From the NCBI RefSeq assembly GCF_018446385.1, contig NC_056001.1, forward strand, positions 9,542,672 to 9,606,671: DNA of 64,000 nt, read 5' to 3'. A program made the translations under genes and the position numbers. Positions 1 through 11,700 of this stretch are shown here, piece after piece. The stretch's first letter is position 1; each line of letters starts with the position of its first letter. The stretch comes from Zingiber officinale (taxonomy: Eukaryota > Streptophyta > Magnoliopsida > Zingiberales > Zingiberaceae). The notes beneath the pieces are model-generated. The model made no database searches. It had not been told where the DNA came from and was given only the letters and a program-made list of their open reading frames with translations.

Positions 1-529
1 TTTTTTTATAAATTTTTGATAAACAATAAATTTTCTATGAATTAATTATCGAAAACCTTATTTTTAAAGCTAAAAAATATTGAAAACTTATCTTTGAAAA
101 ATTAAAATTTCAATTGTTATACATTCTATTCTCAATACTTAGAAAAATTTTGAAAATTTATTTGTATGAAAATCTAATTTCAAAATTTAACTTGCAAAAA
201 TTATGATTTTACACAAAATAATTTTACAAATATGATTCTTAAATCTTGAAAAATTCAGATTTGTTAGAAAATTATTTTGTAAAAGTTTTTTTCCCTTGAC
301 TTCTATTTCCTTAACCCTTAGAAAAAGCTACAATTTTTTTTCTAACGTTATTTTTTCCTGATTTTATTTTTGCTGTGATCAAAGGGGGAGAATGAGAAAT
401 GAGAGTTTAAGTCTAGGGGGAGGTTAATTTTATAAATTGAAAATTCTAGTTTTAGCTGTTATTTTATTACCTTTATGTTTTTATTACCCTAACTCTAACT
501 TAGGTTGATGCACATTAAAAGGGGGGAGA
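1..529 (+). mobile_element. 3' internal tail and polypurine tract of an LTR retrotransposon
   Basis: The stretch is AT-rich with no credible ORF, then has purine-rich runs near 385-425 and a polypurine tract (AAAAGGGGGGAGA) at 517-529, just before an LTR. The same AT-rich spacer plus purine tract precedes the LTRs of the two complete gag-only elements further right (reverse strand, 43763-44830 and 56656-57650). The element body therefore lies to the left of the window and is read on the + strand. Autonomy of this copy cannot be judged. Confidence 0.6.
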
Positions 530-1330
530 TTTTAGTTCCTCGAGTAGTTTTGATGTAGTCAATCGAGTTAAGTTAGGTCTTATGTTTGTTTGATGTCTTG
601 TGTCTAAGTGTGTAAGAACTTAGGAGCACAGAAAGACGAGCGAAAGACGTAGCTAGCTAGAAGGATGACATGACAACGAGTCGACGGGCTCAATACGTCC
701 GAGGAACGAGGAGTTGCGGAAGAGTACGCTGGCGGACGAGAAGGAAGCGGGCAGCATTTTCGAGGGACAAGAAGCCGAAGTAGAAGCTTGCTTAAGGAGA
801 ATGCCAGAAAATGAGATCGGGTGAGCCGTATTCCGGATGACCAAAATCACTCAAGCGAACGGAGCTGAAATAGGGAGAAATCGGACAATCAATAAGAAGT
901 TGACTATTCGGGGTGCCTGGACTTGGTCCAAGCGCTCGAACCTTCCAGGTGCTCGGATCCCCTGGGCGCTTCGTCCAAGGGACAGTATCAACACGGTTCG
1001 GGCGTCCGAATCCCCTGGGAGCCCTTGGGGGCGCTTCGTCTAGAAAATTCTATCTTCTTCTGTTGCATTCCATTGTGACGTAGATAAAATTTTATCCACA
1101 CCCAGACGCCTAAAACCCTTCCAGGTGCACGAAGTAGGGCTATAAATGCAGCACTGATTTTAGTAGTTCAGAATCACTTATATATGAATCTATTTATTGG
1201 TTTACTACTTTATTTGTGAGTTGTCATTATTGTAAGAGGCTACTCTGTCCGAAGGAGATCTTCATAGTGAACTTTTTATAGTCTTGGATTAGCAATATTC
1301 TTCTATTCCAGAGCTTCTTCACACTTATTC
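530..1330 (+). repeat. 3' LTR (truncated) of copia-like retrotransposon
   Basis: It follows the polypurine tract directly. The 5' half matches, in reverse complement, the LTRs at 42826-43762, 55761-56655 and 58858-59739: a TTTTGATGT stretch, then GTTAAGTTAGGTC, GTGTCTAAGTGTG, and a region rich in GACGAG/GGACGAG. A TATA-like GGCTATAAATGC lies near 1138, with GGCGC/GGTGC-containing motifs upstream of it. The right end is uncertain because similarity to the other LTRs fades after about 1300. The expected terminal dinucleotides are decayed (TT for TG at the start). Confidence 0.6.
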
Positions 1331-2260
1331 AACAATTACTGCTCATTGTTTCTATCCCAAGGTAAAGTGCTGCTATAAACTATTCTCTCTTCTAATGGGT
1401 AAGAATTAGTGCGACCATAAACCACTTATATTCTCTTCTCTAATGGGTAATGCCCTTAGGGTATAATATAAATGGTGGACGCATGACATCTCTAACATAA
1501 TGGTCAGCAGTCAATTACTAGGAACTGACGACCTGTGGTCACCCCATCATACGTCTAACATCTGTATACTTGTATTTACCTTCATTTATGTCCAGTGGGG
1601 CCAACACAAGAGGGCCGCTAAGGTAGCATATCTATTTTTTTTTTCTAATGAGTAAGAATTGATTTGCAAATGACACATGCTTCAAACTGCACACATCTAA
1701 ATTATACTAGTAGATAAATAAATAATATAAAAAACTTGTAAAAAATTAAACAAGAAAACGTGTAAAAAATAAAAAAAAAAAAATGTGAGGAAATGAGTGT
1801 AAAAAATTAAAAAGGAAAATCGTGTAAACAATAAAAAAATATATTTAAAAATAAAAAAGGAAAAATGTGTAAAAATTAAAAATAGGAAAAATGTTAACAA
1901 ATAAAAAAGGAATATCGTGTAAAAATTTTTAAAAAAAAAAGTAAAACAGTGTAAATAATAAAAAAGGAAATACGTGTAAAAAATATTAAAATAAAAATAA
2001 AAATAAAAATGTGTAAAAATAAAAGTGAAAAAACCCAATGAGATTGACTACATCGTGCTATTGCCATTTATTCAATATTATTGATACTAGAGGATTTGGG
2101 GAGCATGTTTTGCTTAATTGAAAAGGGGGATTATAACCATGTGAAAGCTGTTCCGCGCTGGCAATCCGAGTGATGACTCATTCAATAAAATCATGCGCAA
2201 ATCCTACACATCTAGCATCCATCGTTGCTGCTATTTTTTGTCCGTCGAATAGCTTCTATC
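1331..2260. other. unassigned repeat-like DNA with AT-rich low-complexity block
   Basis: No gene is visible. From about 1697 to 2035 the + strand is a degenerate A-rich array, with GTGTAAAAA followed by AAAAAGGAAAA recurring roughly every 30-40 bases. The long minus-strand reading frame here, made almost only of Phe, Tyr and Leu, is a composition artefact. The segment 1350-1640 has a TTCTAATGGGTAA motif twice (near 1394 and 1440), but I do not recognise the family. Confidence 0.5.
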
Positions 2261-2267
2261 TCTTACG

Positions 2268-2758
2268 ATGAGTTCGATGGCGGTGGGGGGTGATGACGAC
2301 AAAGAGTGGCCATAGCAAGGCCAAGGGGGCGAAGGTTGTTTCTTGGTCATAGAAGCTTGATCTCCAGTTCCCGGTGGGGTGCATCGCTCGTTACCTTAGG
2401 GTCGATCGATACTCTCAGCGTGTTGGTTCTAGTGCACCGGTCTCTCTCTACACGCCTCTAGTACATAGATGTTGAAGTAAATCACTTCGTTGTTTTGTTC
2501 TTTCACTAGAGATCCCCTTTTCTACCTAAATTTATATTTCTTTATTGTTCAAGGTGCTGGAGTTGGCCAGAAATGGTGCATCATCCTAAGGCACATTCAA
2601 TTGCTCATGAAGAATGATGAGGAGCTTGGCAAGCTCCTAGTGTGTGCGACGATTTCCAATGGTGGGTCATGCCCAACATCCATCGGGCTTTACTGCCCAA
2701 GAAGCAAGGCAGAGGGAAGAGTAAGCCGGAGATCAGATCATCCTCACAAGAATTCTAG
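2268..2758 (+). pseudogene. histone H2A pseudogene
   Basis: The translation shows pieces of the H2A fold in order. A basic N-terminal tail is followed by LQFPVG.IARYLRV then QRVG..APV (2357-2440). After a gap, VLELA, RHIQL and NDEELGKLL appear (2553-2640), and after a frame change near 2663, VMPNIHRALLPKK and a basic tail ending at TAG 2756-2758. H2A packs with H2B in the nucleosome. This copy has an in-frame stop in the tail (TAG at about 2346), a scrambled middle lacking part of the alpha2 helix region, and the frameshift, so it cannot make H2A. The 70-80 bases between the two blocks may be a relic intron. Order and similarity make the family call firm; the exact H2A subtype is not resolvable. 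Confidence 0.8.
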
Positions 2759-3049
2759 GATTTTTTTGTTAATCTTCATGTTTTGATTGTAAAAGAATCT
2801 TTAGAGTTGTAATTAAAAACATCTTTTAATTTAGTATTCGCAAGTATCTAATCTCAAATCATGTTGATTTATTCATCATTAGGCACAATTAACATGATAA
2901 TTTTGATTTACATAATTGATTAGGTAGCTTAATCTATAAAATTATTTAGATCACTTTTAATAAATCAATAGATTGTACTTTTAAGCATAGTTTGAAACAA
3001 ATCTAAAATTTCTAACATCAATTTTGAAATTACTCTTATTTTCGTGACA

Positions 3050-3604
3050 TATAAGAGCACGGTTCAAGAGTGGTTTGTAGAGCTCTTAAAGTTTTTTAAA
3101 ATGCCCTTTTATCCATGACATTTAGAAGTGGTTTGAATTTGCTCATATATTGTAAAAACACTCCTATATTTCTAGCTTTAACAATATTTTGAAGTGCTTC
3201 TATACCCATGACATTTAGAAGTGGTTTGGACCACTCCTAAATTTCTAGCATCAATAGTGTTTTAAAATCACTCTTATATTCATGGCATGCAGGAGCAGTT
3301 TAAAATTGTTCTTACACCTAAAGGGTTGTAGAGCGGTTTAAACTGCTCCTGGATTTATACCTATAGAAGCGGTTTGAAACCATTGTTACATGCACGTGTA
3401 AGATTGGTTTCAAACTGTACCTACATAGAATAATAGGAGCAGTTTTTCAACTTGTACCAACGGTTACAAAAATCGCTACTATAGGATATAAGGAAGGCAA
3501 CAAGAAGAGCAATTTTGCAACCGTTGGTAAAAGTGTAGGAGCGCTTGAAAACCGCTTTTGAAAGTAAAAAAAACTGCTCCTATATGGGTGTTTTTTTTGT
3601 AGTG
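3050..3604. mobile_element. right end of a CACTA (EnSpm) DNA transposon
   Basis: The segment ends at 3604 in GTTTTTTTTGTAGTG. Its reverse complement begins CACTACAAAAAAAAC, the classic CACTA terminus. Inside lie many copies of a subterminal motif of the form GGAGCGGTTT or AGGAGCAGTTT in both orientations (for example near 3300, 3365, 3430, 3540 and 3575), as expected for transposase-binding subterminal repeats. I could not find a matching left terminus in the window, so this is a truncated copy. No transposase is visible. The sequence to its right starts inside a copia-like LTR. Confidence 0.7.
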
Positions 3605-3937
3605 ACACTCCAACCAGGGTTATAAATACAGCCCTGGTCCCTGAAGCTGAAATAAAACACTTTGTAAACAACTTCTTCTGTCTAGCTTTGATTTTTGAGT
3701 GTTGTTATTGCTGTAAAGAGGCTTCTTCACCTGAAGAAGAATTCAGTGCGCTTTTTAATTTCCTTGGATTAACAACCTTCCTGGTTGTAACCAAGTAACT
3801 CTTTCGTGCCTCTTCTTTTCCTTATTTACTTAATTTATGTCATGCAAGTGTTTAATTAAGCTATAACATCCGAGGAAGGTTGTTTTTCTTTGCAGGGCTA
3901 TTCACCTCCCTCTAGCAGCCCACCAAGGGTCCTAACA
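3605..3937 (+). repeat. 5' LTR (3' part only) of copia-like retrotransposon
   Basis: It contains TATAAATAC at about 3620, then the R/U5 part, and ends CCTAACA at 3937, two bases before a canonical primer binding site. The U3 part is missing because the CACTA end abuts it. The U5 end resembles, in reverse complement, the LTR that starts at 55761 (ACCAAGGGTCCTAACA versus its CCAAGGGTCCTAACA), so it belongs to the same family as the gag-only elements. Confidence 0.7.
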
Positions 3938-3939
3938 AG

Positions 3940-3951
3940 TGGTATCAGAGC
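3940..3951 (+). other. primer binding site (initiator Met tRNA)
   Basis: TGGTATCAGAGC is complementary to the 3' end of plant initiator methionine tRNA and is the usual primer site of Ty1/copia elements. It starts two bases after the LTR end at 3937. Confidence 0.85.
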
Positions 3952-3996
3952 GAGGACGCCTCAGAAGGACTAACTGCCAACTAAAGAAACAAGGCA

Positions 3997-4318
3997 ATGG
4001 CCGGTGCAAGCATTCATTCACCAAAGTTCGAGGGAGACTTCGTACAATGGAAATGTTGGATGGAGGTATTTTTTAAAATGGATTTTGAGATTTTGTTAAT
4101 CATAAAATATGGTTTTATAGCCCCCAAGGACCAACATGGAGCTATAAAGGAAGAATGTTTATGGATGAAGAAAGAACAAGCTGATTTCATGGTGAATGGT
4201 AAAGCAGAATTTCATCTGTTGAGCGCCCTTCCACCCCAGAAGGTTAATCAAATCGGTAGTTACAACTCCGCCAAAGAGCTCTAGGAGGAATTTCTGGAAC
4301 TCCACGAAGGCACTCCTG
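3997..4318 (+). pseudogene. copia-like gag, N-terminal fragment
   Basis: It starts at the first ATG after the primer site and reads MAGASIHSPKFEGDFVQWK and onward, the usual start of a plant copia gag (DUF4219/UBN2 type) that would form the virus-like particle. A stop codon (TAG at 4282) interrupts the frame within KEL.EEFLELHEGTPE. The same motif is intact in the gag at 58472-58705. Homology stops abruptly at about 4318, where an opposite-strand gypsy gag begins, so the gene is truncated and dead. Confidence 0.75.
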
Positions 4319-5224
4319 AGCAGGTGGTCGAAGTCCTTCAGCGACCTTCGGATGAGTGAGCAGAAGAACTCTCCTTCAGTGAACCCCTGGGTGAAGGCAT
4401 TCACCAATATTTCCGAGGAGACTAATGGAGTATCGATGGCCACCTGGTTGAAACACTTGATGTAAGCCCTCAATGCCTCCTTGGGCCCTTGCTTCAAGGA
4501 AAACAGGTTAACGCTCGTCTTCTGGTAGCCGCGGCTGCTGGCGAAGTGATGTAAGAATACCTCTTGGAAGTCTTTGAAGCTATGGATTGATCCATTCAGC
4601 AATCTCCTGAACCAGCGTTGCGTCGATCCGGAGAAGGTCATGAGGAAGACCCAACATTTCACCCCATCGTTGTACTGATGAAGTGTGATCGTGTTATTAA
4701 ACTGGGCCAGATGGTCGTCCGGATCGATCATTCCATTGTACTCGCCGATCGTCAACTGGGTGTAGTGCTTTAGCAGAGGGTCATCCAAGATTCCCTGAGA
4801 GAACTGTTGATTGATCCCCTTGGGCAAATCATCATTCCTTAGTGCTTTCCCTTTACGCACGTCCTGAATGGGCGCATCGTCCGAGGAGGATCCTCGTTCC
4901 TTATCCACTTGGTTTAGCTCCTCATATGGAGTGTGCAAAAGTGCTCGATGGAAGGGGATCAACACGTTAGGCGCATCTCCATATATGTCGGTCGGTTTCT
5001 TACTCTGTCCCTGAACGGGTACATGCTCCACTCGATCTCCATATCCGGCTTGATGACCCACTATTGAGGCTGCAGGCTCCTGTACCTAGCGATCGGCCAA
5101 CACCTGTTGTTGTTACTCTATTATGTTTGTCGTTCAGGCTTGTATCAGCATATCCAGCTCCTCCTTTATTAAAGTCATCGTAGCGAGTCATCCAGTATCC
5201 TCCATCTTCGCATTTCAGATGCAA
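4319..5224 (-). pseudogene. Ty3/gypsy gag fragment (Tat-like)
   Basis: The minus strand reads a retrotransposon gag (capsid) domain: LTIGEYNGMIDPDDHLAQF, then TQRWFRRLLNGSIHSF, FLHHFASSRGYQK, LFSLKQGPKEALRAYIK and DFDHLLR. The same block, more decayed, occurs on the + strand at 20456-20800. The open frame (4159-5061) runs on past 4319 into antisense copia sequence, so its last about 50 residues (FVEFQKFLLELF and beyond) are an accidental fusion and not gag. The frame changes near 5061, and the N-terminal part lies at 5000-5224. Zinc knuckle and pol are missing. Confidence 0.85.
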
Positions 5225-5230
5225 GCTACG

Positions 5231-5250
5231 TTCCCACAGACGGCGCCAAT
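5231..5250 (-). other. gypsy primer binding site
   Basis: On the minus strand the sequence reads TGGCGCCGTCTGTGGGAA, a common primer site of plant Tat-type gypsy elements. It lies between the LTR and the gag start. The undecayed CpGs suggest a younger copy than the one at 19853. Confidence 0.8.
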
Positions 5251-5257
5251 ATGATCC

Positions 5258-5970
5258 TGTCCGAAAATCGTGGAGATGGCAAGCTGGGGATGTGGCTACA
5301 GCGTTGACTGGATATAGATTCCGCTCCTCTGCAACACAAGAAACGTCAGTACCGAGCCAGGGAAGGAGTCACCGGTGTTGACCCTCTGATGCTCAAGTCA
5401 GTCACCGGAAAGATGAAACAGATGAGGCAACAGTAGACACAAGTGTGAATAGTGAATAACGTGTACCTCCGTCGATGTATGAACCCATTTATATAGTGTC
5501 ATGGTGTACGATGTGCGCACTTCTCTTGAGACGTGGGCACGTTCTCCAATTGATAGTGGACACATTCTTCAATTTGTCCTATGAAAGAACATGTCAGGAA
5601 AGTGCTTCTGACACCATACCTTAACAGGGCATGCATATCCCTGATAAGACAGTAGAAGCTTTCGTCGTATGATCCGCTAGTTAATCATATCTTGTGTTAG
5701 TGGTGCTATCTCCCCGAAGGATACGTCAGTGATCCATCTGCTCGGCCGAGCGGGATAACCCCTCGACTGAGTACTCCTCCGCTCGGTCGGATTCGGTTGC
5801 TCTTCCGCATGACGACAAGTCGCGATAGTTTGTTTCCGCCAGACCGGACTAACGCTTCGGTCATACACACACTTCTCTGCTTTGTGACGATCGTGTGATG
5901 ATTTTTGCTAAACGGGCGCTTTGCTTAGATCAGTCCTTTACTGATCGGACAATATATACCCGATCAACCA
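5258..5970 (-). repeat. 5' LTR of the minus-strand gypsy element
   Basis: The inner boundary is set by the primer site: TGTCCG at 5258 on the + strand, which is CGGACA on the element strand. The outer boundary is approximate (CA at 5966 or 5970). A TATA-like ATTTATATAG lies at 5489-5498. The LTR is unlike those at 18970 and 60473, so this is a different subfamily although the gags are related. No target duplication can be checked because the element is cut at 4319. Confidence 0.6.
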
Positions 5971-8612
5971 CTATTGGAGAGATCCACTTAGTCCCTCAAC
6001 GTTTGATCATTTACCATTGACCTTCTTAACTTTGACATTCATATTAATTATTATCTTCATTATTTAATGGGTCCTCTTTTATCATTGCATCAAGTGCTAT
6101 AGTATTCGTACAATTGACCTAGTAGTCACCTGAACTAAACCCAACTGCTTTCCCAAAGTGTGTAATTAGGGAAAAAAAGGATAGGAGAGTTCAATAGGAA
6201 AAAAAGGACGCATGTGAAAGGATTCATGTGTTCATGCATGTAATCCCTACACACAGTCTTGTCAGATCATAGGTCGTACCAATTTGGCTCAAGTCATGTG
6301 GGTGCGTGATGAAACATCAAGCTGGGTCGTCCTCCATACCTTGCCTCTGGGCCAACGTTATCTTATTCGTTTCATGATTTGTCTTGGTCACCAATTCATA
6401 CCCTGTTTGGCATGCGTTCGCTTACTCGCAAATTGATTGCTGCACTTTGTATGCATTGTTTTTCATTCCTTTTGCATTGATTTTGATCAGTGGTCATTCA
6501 TCTAACGGCCGGCAAAGTTGGTCGGGTTAAATTAACTGCTATTTTTGCCGCTTGATTAACTAACGACATCTAACGGAAGCAAACGACTACTAAACCGTCA
6601 AGATTCTGCTGACACGTTAGGCCGAATCTGGGCGGTAAAATTACTCGATGATGGTGGTTGTGGTCCCCGATTAAATGACCTTACAGGCATACGGCGACCT
6701 GCCCGCCCACATGGTTTTTTATCCAATTCAAATCCGGCAACCACCGGACCGCAGAATCCGCCGACATCCCACGATCCCGACGGCAGGCACCGGGCCCACG
6801 GGCGGTGCAAGGCGGTTACGACCGTTCTTCCACGAATCCATTACGAGATACGACCTGGCGCGGCCTCAGATTCTGTGTCTGCGTTCGATTAGATTCGTTC
6901 ACTCATGTGATTGCGGCCTCTGCCTGCGCCCGCAGGCGGCCCCACCACGTGCCCCTGCGCGCCGCGTGTGAATTCGCGCGCGCTGTTTCTGGGCCGTCTC
7001 CCGGCCGAGTCATCTCCAGATGGTCGGGGCATCTACGATTACGAGATTTGAAGATGGCGGGAAGGTCGCGGTGCGGTCGGGTGTCTCGATCGGAAAAGGA
7101 ACCATGAGAACGATGCGTGGCGCTACCCGATGGGTCGCGTGTTAGTTCGCCACTTGGCAACTTCAGGCGAAGCCATTAATGTCGGCATCGTGTTTAATTC
7201 GTTCACTTCCTTAATTCACTAGTCGGCAGGTTCATTCTCGTCGTGTCCAGTTATATTAATTTTTTTATAGATATATATCCTTAACGAAAAATCTCTCAAT
7301 ATCTCTCACGTTATAAATTAATCTGATGATTTATCATATATTCTTTATATAATCTATTTATATAATCTGGGACGAATTACGGAGGAATATATGAGATAGC
7401 AATTATCTTTTTACTACAATAGTCAGCAGCATGTAGATAACTAAAACAAGATCTTAAGTAATTCATCAGTCCACTTTGGTTCCATTGAAAACAAAACTCA
7501 TTCTATCTAGAATATTAAAAATGAGAATATTTGATTAAATTTTTTTCTCAAAAATAAATAATTTTATTTTTAAAAGGCAGAAAAAGAAATTAATATTATT
7601 GTGAATTACTAAAATGAAAAACATGATATTATTCATCGCAAGTGGTTTAATATCATCAACCTCATAATTAAATACAGATGTATAAATTAGGTACCGAGAG
7701 AATCCCCATATGGAAGAGTATTTTTCACGATTTCATCATGATTCAACTAAGGACATATTTTTACCTAACATAGAGCACCAATGTGACGTTCTGATAAATT
7801 ATATGTCGGTGTTGTTGGTCCGATCAGGAGGCCAATAGGTCAAGGCATTCAATTTTTCCATTTTGTTTCTCCTCGACATGATGTTTGGCCATGTGAGATG
7901 TTGAATCCATCCATGACCCTTTGCCGAGCGATTTAACATTATCCATTTTATTCTATAAATTGTGGAACATGTAACTTTATTCTATCAATTTTTCCTTTTT
8001 GAAAAGGAGAACGCTATATATTTGTGTAAATGACGTGTACCCTTTCAATTGAAGCGTGGAAATCTTGCATTTACCTCGTCAATAATTTCAAAAAACACCA
8101 TTTATAAGAGTAAAACAAAAGGAGCTACGTTTGCACTGATGAACCTACTTAGAACAGATGTATAACATCAAATCTATGTTCTGTCTCGCAGGGAGACAAA
8201 TTAGCTAGCCACCTAATTGCTTTTACTTAGAACAAGAAATTAAAATACCCGCCACAACAACATCCAAAGCCGCGCAGCGACCAGACGGATAAACCAATTC
8301 AACGACCAGACGGATATGTTAATTAATTACTTTGCAATATTTAATTTAAAAAAAAAAGATGAGTTGTTACTTTTGCACCGCAAAACTTAAATAGTGATGT
8401 CAAATTTTAAGAAAAACTATAATTACATTTAAATCTTCATATTGTAGTAAACATGGACATCATTACGATTTCAAAAAGTAACGCGCTTTTTCAGCAAAAA
8501 AAGAATTACGTTGTGGAAAAAAACTCCTTTTTTGTTTCTCTCCTAATGTTAGGAATTAAAGAAATTTCGTATTCAAGGGAAGAAGAGCATGGGGATTGTT
8601 GGGCGAGAGGAT
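5971..8612. other. intergenic region upstream of CTP synthase gene
   Basis: I see no gene. A GC-rich, CpG-rich island lies at about 6600-7150. Its overlapping frames on both strands (70-100 codons, Arg/Pro-rich) look compositional. From 7250 the sequence turns AT-rich. It may hold distal regulatory DNA, but nothing specific can be supported. Confidence 0.5.
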
Positions 8613-8620
8613 TATAAATA
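8613..8620 (+). promoter_or_regulatory. TATA box and CT-rich leader of the CTP synthase gene
   Basis: TATAAATA at 8613-8620 lies 130 bases upstream of the ATG. From 8640 to 8705 the presumed 5' leader is a pyrimidine-rich run (CTT/TCT repeats), a frequent feature of plant core promoters (Y patch). The transcription start is inferred at about 8645. Confidence 0.65.
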
Positions 8621-8749
8621 AACCACGTTGTTGCTTCTCATCGTATTCGTCTTCTGCTGCTGTTTTCTTTCTTCTTCTTCGTCTTCTTCTTCTGCTTCTT
8701 TGCTATTGCCGTCAGCGTTAGTGGGGGGAGAAAGAGCGAAGGAGAGATC

Positions 8750-11700
8750 ATGAAGTACGTGTTGGTGACGGGCGGAGTGGTGAGTGGGTTGGGGAAAGGT
8801 GTGACGGCCAGCAGCATCGGCGTCCTCCTCAAGGCCTGCGGTCTCCGCGTTACCTCCATTAAGATCGGTACACGCCTCGGCCTTTCATATCCTCCCTAAC
8901 CAAAATATGTTAATATATATATATATATATAATATATTTCTTGCGTGTTCTCGTTTCAAATCGTCAAAATCGTTTCTTGAATCGCATTCCCCTCCCTTTT
9001 CCCTTTTTAAAAGATGGATTTTCCTTCCGTCTTTCTGATTTAATGGCGGACAAGGGCAAAAAGATTCGGGCCTCATCTGGAACACAGATGCCTGATTCAC
9101 TCCTTTGAATTTGCCAAAATTTTCTAGCAGTTTTCTTTGACTTGATGGCTTTTGTTTGAACTTTGACGGAAAACATACATCGTTGTGGATGATGTGAAGT
9201 ATTTGTCCCGAGCAAGCTGTTGTCTTTTCTAGTGTTTGCGTTTCTCGTTTAGTTTTCTTAGAAGAAAACAACGTAACAAACAGTAAACAATCCGCGAAAA
9301 TTCTTCATATCCTAATTATTTTTATACCAGGTCACAGTGATCTTCAACACACTTCATCTTAAATTTCTAACTCTGCAATTTGTTGACTCGGTGCAGATCC
9401 TTATCTAAACACTGATGCCGGGACCATGTCTCCGTTCGAGCATGGGGAAGTCTTCGTGTTAGATGATGGTGGAGAGGTAATGAGCACATCAGAGATCTCT
9501 GATACGCGTCCCGTAATCTGGAAACAAATCGCTTTTCGTTTAAGGATAGGGATCCTATTATACTTTCTTAAATCTAGAAACCATAACCTTTTCATTTAGC
9601 TGGGAAATTTCTGTGCCAAACCCTTTTCCGTGAGAGGGCAGGAAATCATTTCACTTCTTATGGCGTCCTTCTTTTGGTTCCTAGGTGGACTTGGATCTAG
9701 GAAACTATGAACGCTTCCTGGACGTCAAGCTAACTCGTGACAACAATATTACAACTGGCAAAATCTATCAGGTGACCTTTATACCTTGGATGTTTCTGAT
9801 CCTCAATTTTTTTAAATGAACTTCGGTTTGTCTTGGCCTATATTAGTTCTTTAAAAAAATTACTGTCATTCACTTCTCATAATGCTTTTTTGTCCTGTGA
9901 AGCATGTCATTAACAGAGAGAGGAGGGGGGATTACCTGGGAAAAACAGTTCAGGTGTGCCTATAATTCCTGAACCAATTTTACCTGTTCACGAAAAGTTT
10001 GGCAAGTTTCTTAGTATCCATCCCTTCACACCCGTCTTCATTTCTTTGAAGGTTGTGCCGCATATTACAGATGCCATTCAAGAATGGATTGAACGTGTGG
10101 CAATGATACCGGTGGATGGTAAAGATGAACCAGCCGATGTTTGTATTATAGAATTGGGCGGAACTATAGGTAAGTTTCCTTCAAGAATTCGGTTTTAGAT
10201 AACAAAAACTGAAGCAGTCAAAAGATACCAATTGTGAATTCCCTAAAATTAAGATTTTCATGTTCATCCAACTGTGATTTTTTATTCAGGAGACATCGAA
10301 TCAATGCCATTTATTGAAGCTTTGGGTCAATTCTCTTACCGTGTAGGTGAGAAGAATCGGCAGCCAATTAGTCGATATGTTAGTTTTTAACTGCTTATTT
10401 TAGATCCTCCTCATGAACAAGATTTTTGCTGTTCACTCAGGGCCTGGTAATTTCTGTCTGGTCCATGTCAGTCTTGTACCAGTTCTCAAATCAGTGGGAG
10501 AGCCGGTAATGACTACAAAGTCATTTCAGCTGAATATATTTCTCCTAAGTTTCATGGCTGACACTCTTGATATTCTTGTAGAAGACTAAACCAACTCAAC
10601 ATAGTGTTAGGGGATTACGAGGACTTGGGCTAGTACCACATATTTTAGCTTGCCGCTGTGAGAAGGTCCCTATTGAATTCTCATTTCATCGTTTTGGCTT
10701 CTTGTATCTCGCAACTAATTTCCTTTCTACTACTGTTATTGATCGATGGAAGTTAAATTTTATGCATTTTTTTTTTGCAGCCCCTTGAAGTAAATGTTAA
10801 AGAAAAACTCTCCCTTTTTTGCCACGTTCCAGTAATCATCTTAACTCTTACTCTTTGAGAATATTTTTCCTGCTCTCCTTCGTTTATTTTAGAATGAGAG
10901 TGCTTAATTTGATGGCAACAATCAACTATCTGTTTCTTTTAGGTGGCAAATATTATTACTCTCCATGATGTTACAAACATCTGGCACATTCCATTGATTT
11001 TGAGGGTATAGTATAATTTTTTTTTGGTTTATTGACATTACTATGAATACTCTCTATTGCAGAAATTATCTCTAGCTATTATAGCATTCATATAAACATA
11101 TCCTTCTTGACCTACAGGAGCAAAAGGCACACGAAGCTATTTTGAAGCTATTAAACCTTCAAGGGTCTGTTTGTTACAAAGCTTATTTTGTTTCAATATA
11201 CTGGTTCCCTCCCTCACAAATCAATTTTAACTTGTATAGATGCACTAAGGAACCTCTGCTGGTAGGATGGATGGATAGAGCTAAACTCTGTGATAGGTTG
11301 CATGAACCTGTGAGTTTTCAGTCTACCTTTGTGATTCTTTTATCCGTTCCAAGGGATGAGTTAAAAGTACTTGCTAATCAAACAAATATTTTTCTTCAGG
11401 TGAAGATCGCTATTGTGGGAAAATACACTGGTCTTCCAGATTCTTATCTCTCTATACTGAAGGTGAATGTACACTTCACTCTGTTCTTCTTGAGTGCAAT
11501 GATTTTCCATCAATACTTGTAATTCTCTGTGCATCTCATCTCAGGGCTATCATTGTTAAGTTGGCAACTCTTTGGCGTTAATTATTATCAAAATGAGTTC
11601 TTTCACTGATTTTGTCAACATTCTCCAGCAATAATCTCCCTGTTGAAATTACAGGCTCTTTTGCATGCTTCCGTTGAATGTCGGAAAAAACTTGTCATAA

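Noticed and set aside
1697-2038. Phe/Leu/Tyr-rich minus frame that could be mistaken for membrane protein
   Set aside because: It is translated A-rich low-complexity DNA without any motif.
6598-7160. Several 70-100-codon frames on both strands
   Set aside because: They are GC-rich and CpG-rich with no homology, and look compositional.
8638-9271. Minus-strand frames over the start of the CTP synthase gene
   Set aside because: These are shadows of exon 1, the CT-rich leader and intron 1.
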